Shown: positions 1 through 6,411 of the stretch, one piece after another
Layout of the letters: the number at the start of each line of letters is the position of its first letter
Position numbering within the stretch: the first letter of the stretch is position 1
DNA from: Anaerolineae bacterium
Lineage (GTDB): Bacteria; Chloroflexota; Anaerolineae; 4572-78; J111
Direction of reading: 5' to 3'
Length of the DNA: 13,059 nucleotides
NCBI GenBank assembly: GCA_020433785.1
Contig: JAGRCC010000109.1
Span: 1-13,059 of the forward strand
The notes under the pieces: generated by a model
The model's database searches: none
Seen by the model: only the letters and a program-made list of their open reading frames with translations
What the model was told of the DNA's origin: nothing
Program-made: the position numbers and the translations under genes

Positions 1-786
1 ACTGGCCGGAATGACCGAATTGATGGATCGCTGTTCCCAATCGAACGGCCAAGGATAATCGAAGTCATTAACAATGGGGCCGCCGGTGCGCGCGCCGGGC
101 TGATCATACAACGACTGCCATTTACGCGGATCGGTCAGGTCGCGGGCGAAATCGCGCCCCGATGGGCCGCTCAACGCCAGATCATCCCAATTGGCCTCGA
201 CCAAAGTGGCCGGATTAAATTTTTGGACGTGGGTCAGGTCGCGAATTTCCAGGTGGAGGTGCGGCCGGCCGTAACAGGTCTCGGCCGAGTCGCCGGTGTA
301 GGCCACCACCTGCCCCTGTTCAACCAATTCGCCCGGTTGTAAATTGGGCGCTTCCAGCAGGTGGCCATACATCGAGGCGTAGCCAAATTGAGGATAGTCG
401 ATGGTCAAATTGTGGGGCGGCGAGCCAAACGGCCCATCGACGGCAAAGACCACGCCGTCGGCCATGGCCACCACAGGTGTGCCGCACGGCGCGGACAGAT
501 CGACGCCAAAGTGGATGCCGCCGGACGCCCCATAGGTCGTAAACCGCTGCCGATACGCGCCGGTGGTGTTGCCGTACGGCTGGGCCATCATCCAGGTGTC
601 GAGACTGGACGGATCGGCAAAGGGCAGTTGAAACGGGCGCTCCCCTTCGACCGGCGCGTCACTTTCGGCCGGCGTTTGGGCCTGAGCCGGCTCAGGCGGC
701 AGTATCGACATTAAACCTAGCATGATCACGACGGCGGTGGTCGCTATCACCCAATTAGGCACGGTTCGGTTCACAAAGAAAGACAT
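1..786 (-). CDS. Secreted M23-family zinc metallopeptidase (partial, C-terminus beyond window)
   Basis: 262 residues are visible and the frame is still open at base 1, so the C-terminus is missing. Residues 12-30 form a hydrophobic signal segment ending in an AQA site (34-36), which suggests export and cleavage near residue 36. The peptidase M23 (lysostaphin/LytM-like) core follows. The zinc-binding HxxxD is H92 and D96 (GGIHFGVDLSAP), a further His is in YGHL (H142), and the HLHLE motif supplies H176 and H178. Members of this family usually cut peptide cross-links of peptidoglycan outside the membrane; that role is inferred here. Cys101 and Cys171 could form a disulfide. The start at 786 is fixed by a GGAGG ribosome binding site seven bases upstream. 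No LysM or other wall-binding domain is visible in the part present. The sequence after the HLH motif (about residues 185-262) is not recognised. Confidence 0.9.
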   Translation of the reverse strand, partial: MSFFVNRTVPNWVIATTAVVIMLGLMSILPPEPAQAQTPAESDAPVEGERPFQLPFADPSSLDTWMMAQPYGNTTGAYRQRFTTYGASGGIHFGVDLSAPCGTPVVAMADGVVFAVDGPFGSPPHNLTIDYPQFGYASMYGHLLEAPNLQPGELVEQGQVVAYTGDSAETCYGRPHLHLEIRDLTHVQKFNPATLVEANWDDLALSGPSGRDFARDLTDPRKWQSLYDQPGARTGGPIVNDFDYPWPFDWEQRSINSVIPAS

Positions 787-968
787 GCTATCCTCCATTA
801 GAGTTGGTAGCGTTGATAGAGTTTATGGAGTTGGTCGAGTTCAAGTCTGATTTTAGCCAATGAAATTAAATATTACTTAAGAGGAAGCTGAGAAAAGACT
901 GAGAGGCGTTTAAGCTCAACCACAAATGATTTCAATTTCAAATCAAACTGGCCGGCTGAATGCTCAAC

Positions 969-1286
969 GTTTGAGTTGGGAGATTGAGATTGAGTTGGGA
1001 GATTGAGATTGAGTTGGGAGATTGAGTTGGAGATTGAGTTTAGAGTTTGAGATTGAGATTGAGTTTAGAGTTTGAGATGGGAGATTGAGTTTTGAGATTG
1101 AGTTGGAGTTGAGCGTTTGAGATTGAGTTGGAGTTGGGAGATTGGGTTGGAGAACTGGGCTATCAGAAGCGCTTTTAACTCCAATTCCAACGCCAACTGA
1201 TAACTCCAACCCCAACTGATAACTCAAACTCCAACTGATAACTCCAACCCCAACTGATAACTCAAACTCAACCTCCCAACTCAAAC
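969..1286. repeat. Simple-sequence block with opposite strand bias in its two halves
   Basis: The left half (about 969-1165) is built from degenerate GAGTTGG, GAGATT and GAGTTTA words and has almost no C on the plus strand. The right half (about 1175-1286) is built from CCAACTC/AACTGATAACTC words and is poor in G. It includes four head-to-tail 19-bp units at 1195-1270 that alternate between two versions (a 38-bp super-period). A perfect 14-bp inverted repeat closes the block: GTTTGAGTTGGGAG at 969-982 and its complement at 1273-1286. The same GAGTTGG word already occurs twice in the M23 leader (about 804-842), so the expansion may have been seeded there. No gene is supported in 787-1295. An open frame across this block is a by-product of the low complexity. 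Confidence 0.85.
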
Positions 1287-1295
1287 TGATAACGG

Positions 1296-2132
1296 TTACG
1301 GGTTCAGGAGATCGTCCGTCAGGGGATCTACTGTCCCTTCCGCAGAGCCGTTGGTGGTAGCGCCGTTGGTGGTGGTTCCATTGGCAGCGGTCCCGTTGGT
1401 CGAGCCGTTGTCGGTGGTTTTATCGTCGCCGTTTTGGCCGGCGCTGCGGCGGGTAACGACCACATACCCCCAATTTTGCAGTTCCGGGGTAATAACATTT
1501 TTGTAGCGGAAGCTCATCAGGAAAGAGGCCGCACCTTGCAGATGATCGTACAATTCAGCGGCAATGGCGTTGGCCCGGACAATGGCCACTTCCCGTTGGT
1601 TTTGGCCGGCATCGCGCAGCGCCAATTTCTCGGCCATCGCGTTGCGGACATTGATTACCTCATTTAATTTGGGGCTGGTAAAGCGTTGTTCTTCCGGGCG
1701 GCTTAACTCTTTGGCAATATAAGCATCCGTTACATTTAAATGCTCTTCCGGGGTTTGCGGTAGGGTGATTTTGGCCGATGACTGCTTAACTTTGAAGCCC
1801 CAGCCTTTGGCTTTGGTGGGGGTTTCGGGAAAGGTGGCGTCGAGGGTTTTGCGCATAATGCGCACCAGTTTGCGCAAACGCTGATAGGCCTCTTTCACTT
1901 CTTCCGAGGCCACAGCCCGCTGTTCTTCGCCTTCACGGCTCTGCTGCTCGCAAATGGCGGCTTCTTGCAGCAAATCGGCGATCCAAACGGTAAAAGGGAG
2001 CTGATCTTCAATGGGGCGAGTTTGATCGTAGGTTACAAAGGCCTTGCCGGTACTAAAGATGTCGTAGCGTTTGTTCTGATTGGGCAAACGAACGGTGTAA
2101 TCACTTTTGGTGTCGTAATTCAGTGTCAGCAT
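1296..2132 (-). CDS. Unrecognised 278-residue protein with Asn-Gly repeat tail
   Basis: I do not recognise the family. The start at 2132 is chosen because AGGAG lies seven bases upstream. The frame is open for 43 more codons upstream, but those run through the promoter. There is no signal peptide or membrane segment, so it is probably cytoplasmic. Residues 1-40 look beta-rich (MLTLNYDTKSDYTVRLPN). Residues 45-100 and 130-210 look like long charged helices. Each helical part ends in a tryptophan-glycine-aromatic segment (KGWGFKV at 109-115, QNWGYVV at 219-225), which hints at two related halves. Residues 233-278 are low-complexity, with NG recurring every five residues (242-262), and end in acidic TVDPLTDDLLNP. 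A structural or scaffolding role is possible, but no function can be assigned. Confidence 0.75.
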   Translation of the reverse strand: MLTLNYDTKSDYTVRLPNQNKRYDIFSTGKAFVTYDQTRPIEDQLPFTVWIADLLQEAAICEQQSREGEEQRAVASEEVKEAYQRLRKLVRIMRKTLDATFPETPTKAKGWGFKVKQSSAKITLPQTPEEHLNVTDAYIAKELSRPEEQRFTSPKLNEVINVRNAMAEKLALRDAGQNQREVAIVRANAIAAELYDHLQGAASFLMSFRYKNVITPELQNWGYVVVTRRSAGQNGDDKTTDNGSTNGTAANGTTTNGATTNGSAEGTVDPLTDDLLNP

Positions 2133-2202
2133 GAGGTTTCTCCTGGCGAAATAAGAAAGTTGTAGAAAGAAGATGGTATTCATTTTGTAAACTACGCTTT
2201 CC

Positions 2203-2231
2203 AGTATATCTAACTTTTTAACTAGAGTCCA
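2203..2231 (-). promoter_or_regulatory. Sigma70-type promoter of the 278-residue protein gene
   Basis: On the minus strand TGGACT (2231-2226, four of six matches to TTGACA) is followed after 17 bp by TATACT (2208-2203, five of six matches to TATAAT). This would start transcription near 2196 and give a leader of about 64 nt before the ATG at 2132. Confidence 0.55.
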
Positions 2232-2235
2232 GCCG

Positions 2236-2251
2236 GCCAAAAATTTTTGGC
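2236..2251. promoter_or_regulatory. Perfect 16-bp palindrome next to the -35 box (possible operator)
   Basis: GCCAAAAATTTTTGGC is a perfect palindrome four bases upstream (minus strand) of the -35 element of the hypothetical-protein promoter. The position suits a dimeric repressor or activator site; its A5T5 core could also act as an UP element. No regulator gene is nearby. Confidence 0.4.
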
Positions 2252-2306
2252 AGCACAACATTAAATCGTGGAAACGTGAAGATGACGGAAGATCGACCCG
2301 ATAATC

Positions 2307-2371
2307 GACAGAATTGACATGATTATCACGATTTTATTGATCATCATTCGGTAAATCAGGTTAATCCTGTC
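2307..2371. repeat. Imperfect inverted repeat, intergenic
   Basis: GACAGAATTGAC (2307-2318) pairs with GTTAATCCTGTC (2360-2371) with two mismatches. The adjoining ATGATTATC (2319-2327) pairs with GATCATCAT (2339-2347) with one mismatch. The result is a long, imperfect stem with an unpaired stretch at 2348-2359. It resembles decayed palindromic intergenic repeats; no coding content is seen. Confidence 0.45.
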
Positions 2372-2429
2372 TAATTTCGAGGGAGGGCGGCAGTCTCTAA
2401 CAAGACGACAGCGAGAATGAAAATTTATT

Positions 2430-2487
2430 GGAGCGACAAAGCTTGCTTTGTCACCCACGTTGGGGTCAAAGTAAACTTTGACGCTCC
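2430..2487. repeat. Bi-palindromic GGAGCG repeat, copy 1 (58 bp)
   Basis: The element is bounded by GGAGCG and its complement CGCTCC. Inside are two separate hairpins: GACAAAGC-TT-GCTTTGTC and GTCAAAG-TAAA-CTTTGAC. Two further copies lie at 10572-10628 and 10652-10709, differing mainly in the segment between the hairpins. It has no coding capacity and looks like a small non-autonomous dispersed repeat. Confidence 0.85.
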
Positions 2488-2515
2488 AGATCGCTATTTT
2501 CAGAGGAAGTTAAAC

Positions 2516-2745
2516 AAAACGGTGGCTTTTTTGCCGTAAAAAAGGAGGTCAAACGCAAAATGGTTGCTTTTTTGCCGTAAAAAAGGAGGTCAAACGTAAA
2601 ATGGTGGCTTTTTTGCCGCAAAAAAGGAGGTCAAACGTAAAATTATCCCTTTTTTGTCGCAAAAAAGGAGGTCAAACGTAAAACGGTCGCTTTTTTGTCG
2701 CAAAAAAAGGGGTCAAATGTAAAAAGGTTGATTTTTTGAAGGCAA
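2516..2745. repeat. 41-bp tandem repeat array, five copies plus a degenerate sixth
   Basis: Units start at 2516, 2557, 2598, 2639 and 2680, each exactly 41 bp. A decayed partial unit follows from 2721. Each unit carries T6, five bases, A6 (CTTTTTTGCCGC then AAAAAAGG in the third unit), followed by GGAGGTCAAACG; the last copy has GGGG in place of GGAGG. The T6/A6 segment can fold as a small hairpin. The units abut without unique spacers, so this is not a CRISPR array. It lies upstream of the restriction gene promoters. Confidence 0.9.
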
Positions 2746-2853
2746 AACGGGCATTGGCGGACCTGGGTAGCGCATTTGAGGCCAAATAGGGGATTTTTCC
2801 CTCGAAATAATGGGGGGTGAGGGAATAAGTAATCGTAAATTCATCCTAGCCTC

Positions 2854-2883
2854 TTGTCAGGGCAGGTGAATTGGGTTTACAAT
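2854..2883 (+). promoter_or_regulatory. Putative distal promoter (P1) of the restriction gene
   Basis: TTGTCA (2854-2859) and TACAAT (2878-2883) are separated by 18 bp, each with five of six consensus matches. The -10 box lies in the first copy of a 25-bp direct repeat (2869-2893). Confidence 0.45.
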
Positions 2884-2975
2884 AAACATATCGGAAATAG
2901 GTGACAGTCACTTCGGATCGTAGCCGCAAAAAGTGACTGTCACCTTAAATAATTGGGTTTACAATAAACATATCG
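2869..2975. repeat. 25-bp direct repeats flanking a paired-palindrome hairpin
   Basis: The 25 bases at 2869-2893 recur exactly at 2951-2975 (82-bp period). Between them is a perfect 15-bp inverted repeat, AGGTGACAGTCACTT (2899-2913) and its complement (2931-2945), with a 17-base loop. Each arm is itself a palindrome: GTGACAGTCAC at 2901-2911 and GTGACTGTCAC at 2933-2943. Their centres are 32 bp apart, about three helical turns. This could be a two-site operator or a tiny inserted element with long flanking duplications. Confidence 0.8.
2937..2965 (+). promoter_or_regulatory. Putative proximal promoter (P2) of the restriction gene
   Basis: CTGTCA (2937-2942, four of six) and TACAAT (2960-2965) are spaced by 17 bp. 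The -35 box falls inside the right palindrome of the hairpin and the -10 in the second direct repeat. A protein bound to the palindromes would therefore cover it. Confidence 0.4.
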
Positions 2976-3004
2976 AACCTGAGACGTTTCACAAGGAGAA
3001 ACCG

Positions 3005-6000
3005 ATGGCCGCTCCCGCGCAATTGCACGAATTAGTCGCACGTTTTCATTATAACCTGACCGATTACAAGCAGGGTAAATACAATGAAACCCAGGTACGG
3101 CGCGAGTTTATCGATCCGCTGCTGAAGCTGCTGGGTTGGGATGTTGATAACGAAAAAGGCTACGCCGAGGCTTATAAAGAAGTTGTGCATGAGGATGCCA
3201 TTAAAGTGGGCGGCGCAACCAAAGCGCCGGACTACAGTTTTCGGATCGGCGGGGTGCGTAAGTTTTTTTTAGAGGCCAAAAAGCCTTCGGTCAACATCAA
3301 ACACGATATTCACCCGGCCTACCAACTGCGCCGCTACGCTTGGAGCGCCAAGCTGCCCCTGAGCATCCTGACCGACTTTGAAGAGCTGGCTATATACGAC
3401 GGACGGATTAAACCCGACAAACGAGACGGCGCCGCCACCGCTCGGGTCAAGTATATTACTTTTGATAGTTATGTGAGCGCCTGGGACGAACTGGTCGAGA
3501 CTTTTTCCCCGGAAGCCATCCGCCGGGGCGCGTTTGACAAGTATGTCGAGTCAACCCACAAAAAACGCGGCACCGCCGAAGTTGACAGCGCCTTTTTGCA
3601 AGAAATTGAGCGCTGGCGCGACATTTTGGCCCGGAATTTGGCCTTGCGCAACCCTCACCTCAGCCAACGACAGCTTAATTTCGCGGTACAGCACACCATC
3701 GACCGCCTTATCTTTTTACGGATTGCCGAAGATCGGGGCATTGAACCCTACGGCCAGTTGATGGCGCTGCAAAACGGGGCCAACGTCTACGATCGGCTGC
3801 ACGTTCTTTTTCAACGGGCCGACGACCGTTATAACTCCGGCTTGTTTCACTTTAAGGTGGAAAAAGGGCGCGAGGGGCTGCCCGATACGCTAACGCCGCA
3901 CCTGCGCCTGGATGATAAGGTGCTGCAAGATATTTTTAAAAATCTGTATTACCCCGACAGCCCCTACGAATTTTCGGTGCTGCCCGCCGATATTTTGGGC
4001 CAAGTATACGAGCAATTTTTGGGTAAGGTGATCCGCTTAACCTCCGGCCACCGGGCCATTGTGGAAGACAAGCCGGAAGTTAAGAAAGCGGGCGGCGTTT
4101 TTTATACGCCAACCTACATTGTCAATTATATTGTGCGCCAAACCGTGGGCCGGTTGCTTGAGGACCAAACCCCCGACCGGATCAGCGGGCGCGGGCGCAG
4201 CAAAGACCAGCCGCCGCTACGGCTGGTCGATCCCGCCTGCGGCTCCGGTTCGTTTCTGCTGGGCGCGTACCAATTTCTGCTGGATTGGTATCGGGACTGG
4301 TATATGGCTAACGAGCCGGAACGATGGGCCAAAACGCGCCCGCCCCGTATCTATGAGGCCGGGCCGGTTGCCCCGTCGCCGGTCGATTCGCCGGTTGCGG
4401 CGGCTCAGACTGCGACAATTAACTACCAACTGACCATCGACGAGCGCAAACAGATTTTGTTGACCCACATCTTCGGCGTCGATATCGATCCGCAAGCGGT
4501 GGAAGTGACCAAGCTGTCGCTGCTGCTGAAAGTGCTGGAAGATGAAAAAAGTGTGGCCCCCCAGCTAGAAATGTTTCAACAGCGCGTCCTACCGGACTTG
4601 GGCGCGAACATCAAGTGCGGTAATTCGCTCATCGGATCCGATTTTTATGCCGCCAACCCCATGCAGATGACCATGTTTGATGAAGACGAGATGTATCGCG
4701 TCAATCCCTTCGATTGGGAAGCCGAATTCCCTGATATCTTTGGCTGGGGGGGCTTTGATGCGGTGATTGGAAATCCACCATATGTTCGACAGGAAGAATT
4801 AGGTGAAAGCAAAGAATATTTTCAGTCACACTATAAAACTTTCAGATCAACGGCTGATTTGTACGTGAATTTTATTGAGAAGGGTCTCAATCTGCTTAGA
4901 ACAACAGGATTGTTTGGAATGATCGTCTCAAATAAATGGCTTCGGGCAGCATATGGTCAACCTTTACGAGAATTTCTTGTAAAAGATAATTCTGTGCTGG
5001 AAGTTATAGATTTTGCTGGCTTACCAGTCTTTGCGAATGCTACTGTACGTACTATTATTTTAATTTGTGCAAATCAGCCAAATAATGATGTAAAACTTCG
5101 ATACGTAGAGCCAATTTCCTTAGAGGAATTCCGAATAATTCGAGAAGGTAGTCAGCTTATAGAAATAGTAAACAAACAGGCTATCAATCTATCCACCGCC
5201 AGTCTATCACCAAATGGATGGTCTTTTTCTGGACAAAATACTCAAGATTTGGTTGAACGAATTCAGAAAATATCTGTTCAATTAAAAATTTATATTCAAG
5301 GAAAGACATTCTTTGGAATAAAAACTGGTTTTAATAAGGCGTTTGTTATAGACAAAACAATTCGTGATAAGTTAATAAGTGAAAACCCTGAGAGTGCAGA
5401 AATCATCAAGCCGGTCTTAGCAGGGCGTGATGTACGGCGGTACGAAATTGACTTCAAAGACAAATATCTTATTTGGACATATATTGGCGTACCGATTAAG
5501 GAAAAATATCCTGCTATTTTCAAATACTTAAAACAATTTCAAGATAAGTTAGAGAAACGGTGGGATAAAGGAAATTATTGGTGGGAGTTACGTCCTTGCG
5601 ACTATTATGATTTATTTAATCAACCAAAAATCATTTATCCTGATATTGCGACCAATTGTAGATTTACCCTTGATCGTGATGGCTATTTTAGTACAAATAC
5701 AACATATTTTATTTCGGGCGATGACTTATATTTGTTGGGAATTTTAAATTCAAAACTAGGGGAGTTTTATTTGTCAGAGGTATGTGCTGAATTGGAAGGA
5801 AGCGGAAAAAATTATTTGCGCTTTTTTGGTCAATATCTAAATGACTTCCCTGTCCGCCTCATTGACTTCGATAATCCTGCGGACAAAGCCAAGCACGACC
5901 AAATGGTGCATTTGGTGGAGCAGATGTTGGAACTGCACCGCCAATTAGCGGCGGCGGCGGTGCCACAGGCCCAAACGATGCTCAAACGCCAGATCGCGGC

Positions 6001-6088
6001 AGCGGACAGCCGGATTAATCAGTTGGTGTATGATCTGTACGGGTTGACGGAGGCAGAGGTGGCCATTGTGGAGGCGGCGGCCGGTTAA
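3005..6088 (+). CDS. Type IIG-like (Eco57I-type) restriction-modification protein
   Basis: A single 1027-residue chain that appears to cut and methylate DNA. The N-terminal part resembles HsdR_N-type nucleases: PDYSF (D76) followed by FFLEAKKPS (E90, K92) gives the D...ExK core. An N6-adenine methyltransferase follows, with motif X GGVFYTPTYIV (363-373), motif I DPACGSGSFLLGA (409-421, SAM binding), GVDIDPQAVEVTKLS (491-505) and motif IV NPPY (590-593, catalytic). Residues about 600-950 should read the target; IKPVLAGRDVRRY (801-812) is typical of TaqI-like C-terminal specificity domains. A Pro/Ala-rich linker interrupts the methylase at about 445-475. The start at 3005 has AAGGAG six bases upstream. 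An in-frame GTG at 2933 lies inside the upstream hairpin and is rejected. Bases about 4770-5840 are far more AT-rich than the rest (hand counts of 14/60 and 18/60 GC against 40/60 on each side), suggesting the specificity segment was acquired by recombination. No separate methylase or specificity gene is adjacent. The catalytic motifs look intact. Confidence 0.92.
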   Translation: MAAPAQLHELVARFHYNLTDYKQGKYNETQVRREFIDPLLKLLGWDVDNEKGYAEAYKEVVHEDAIKVGGATKAPDYSFRIGGVRKFFLEAKKPSVNIKHDIHPAYQLRRYAWSAKLPLSILTDFEELAIYDGRIKPDKRDGAATARVKYITFDSYVSAWDELVETFSPEAIRRGAFDKYVESTHKKRGTAEVDSAFLQEIERWRDILARNLALRNPHLSQRQLNFAVQHTIDRLIFLRIAEDRGIEPYGQLMALQNGANVYDRLHVLFQRADDRYNSGLFHFKVEKGREGLPDTLTPHLRLDDKVLQDIFKNLYYPDSPYEFSVLPADILGQVYEQFLGKVIRLTSGHRAIVEDKPEVKKAGGVFYTPTYIVNYIVRQTVGRLLEDQTPDRISGRGRSKDQPPLRLVDPACGSGSFLLGAYQFLLDWYRDWYMANEPERWAKTRPPRIYEAGPVAPSPVDSPVAAAQTATINYQLTIDERKQILLTHIFGVDIDPQAVEVTKLSLLLKVLEDEKSVAPQLEMFQQRVLPDLGANIKCGNSLIGSDFYAANPMQMTMFDEDEMYRVNPFDWEAEFPDIFGWGGFDAVIGNPPYVRQEELGESKEYFQSHYKTFRSTADLYVNFIEKGLNLLRTTGLFGMIVSNKWLRAAYGQPLREFLVKDNSVLEVIDFAGLPVFANATVRTIILICANQPNNDVKLRYVEPISLEEFRIIREGSQLIEIVNKQAINLSTASLSPNGWSFSGQNTQDLVERIQKISVQLKIYIQGKTFFGIKTGFNKAFVIDKTIRDKLISENPESAEIIKPVLAGRDVRRYEIDFKDKYLIWTYIGVPIKEKYPAIFKYLKQFQDKLEKRWDKGNYWWELRPCDYYDLFNQPKIIYPDIATNCRFTLDRDGYFSTNTTYFISGDDLYLLGILNSKLGEFYLSEVCAELEGSGKNYLRFFGQYLNDFPVRLIDFDNPADKAKHDQMVHLVEQMLELHRQLAAAAVPQAQTMLKRQIAAADSRINQLVYDLYGLTEAEVAIVEAAAG

Positions 6089-6117
6089 CGGTATTTGGCC
6101 CGGTGAGAAGATGGCCA

Positions 6118-6141
6118 TAGGACAAACTTAAGTTTGTCCTA
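6118..6141. repeat. Perfect 24-bp palindrome after the restriction gene
   Basis: TAGGACAAACTT is followed directly by its exact complement. It lies 30 bp downstream of the restriction gene stop and lacks a T-run, so it is not a clear intrinsic terminator. Its GACAAA/TTTGTC word resembles one hairpin of the GGAGCG repeat family. Confidence 0.75.
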
Positions 6142-6159
6142 CAATGTTATCCGCTTTTA

Positions 6160-6187
6160 TTGAAAAATTCGACGGTGGGCTTATAAT
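6160..6187 (+). promoter_or_regulatory. Strong sigma70-type promoter just before a terminator
   Basis: TTGAAA (6160-6165), a 16-bp spacer and a perfect TATAAT (6182-6187) form the best promoter-like sequence seen in the window. Transcription would begin near 6194. The terminator hairpin starts only 19 bp after the -10 box, so the product would be either a very short RNA or an attenuated leader of the MFS gene at 6412. Confidence 0.6.
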
Positions 6188-6205
6188 AAAGCTACGGTCA
6201 AACCA

Positions 6206-6254
6206 GGGCGCAGCGTTCGAGCAGACTCATGCTCGCTGCGCCCTTTTATTATTT
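6206..6254 (+). terminator. Intrinsic (rho-independent) terminator
   Basis: GGGCGCAGC pairs with GCTGCGCCC (6235-6243). A second stem, GAGCA with TGCTC, continues toward the loop after a four-base bulge on the left side. TTTTATTATTT follows at 6244-6254. It could end readthrough from the restriction gene as well as transcripts from the promoter at 6160-6187. Confidence 0.8.
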
Positions 6255-6270
6255 CACGTCAGTTGCCACA

Positions 6271-6366
6271 AGACCTGACAGATTTTTGGGATTACCGTTC
6301 CCAGAAAAATCAGGGCTATTCGGGAATTTAGCCGCATTAAGGCCCGTTTGAAAACCTGTCAGGTCT
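6271..6366. repeat. Inverted-repeat element with terminal AGACCTGACAG
   Basis: AGACCTGACAG (6271-6281) is matched by its exact complement at 6356-6366. Inside, GATTTTT (6281-6287) pairs with AAAAATC (6305-6311) to make a second hairpin, and a GGG/CCC pairing extends it. The element fills most of the gap before the MFS gene and looks like a small palindromic intergenic repeat; a regulatory role in the MFS leader is possible but not shown. Confidence 0.6.
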
Positions 6367-6411
6367 GATGAGTGGCGATCGGGATTATTTACTTTCCAAA
6401 AAGGATAACGC

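Noticed and set aside
964..1284. Minus-strand open frame of 106 codons
   Set aside because: It lies entirely within the simple-sequence block and encodes only low-complexity Ser/Leu/Asn/Gln runs; no ribosome binding site or conserved content.
2133..2261. 43-residue N-terminal extension of the hypothetical protein
   Set aside because: The extension reads through the promoter, and a good AGGAG precedes the internal ATG at 2132.
2516..2745. CRISPR-like array
   Set aside because: The 41-bp units abut with no unique spacers and have T6/A6 cores; no cas genes are present.
2933..3004. GTG start 24 codons upstream of the restriction gene start
   Set aside because: It sits in an arm of the inverted repeat and reads through the second direct repeat; the ATG at 3005 has AAGGAG at the right distance.
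3005..6088. BREX (PglX) or other multi-gene defence island
   Set aside because: The protein has its own N-terminal nuclease core, and none of the partner genes of BREX or DISARM is adjacent.
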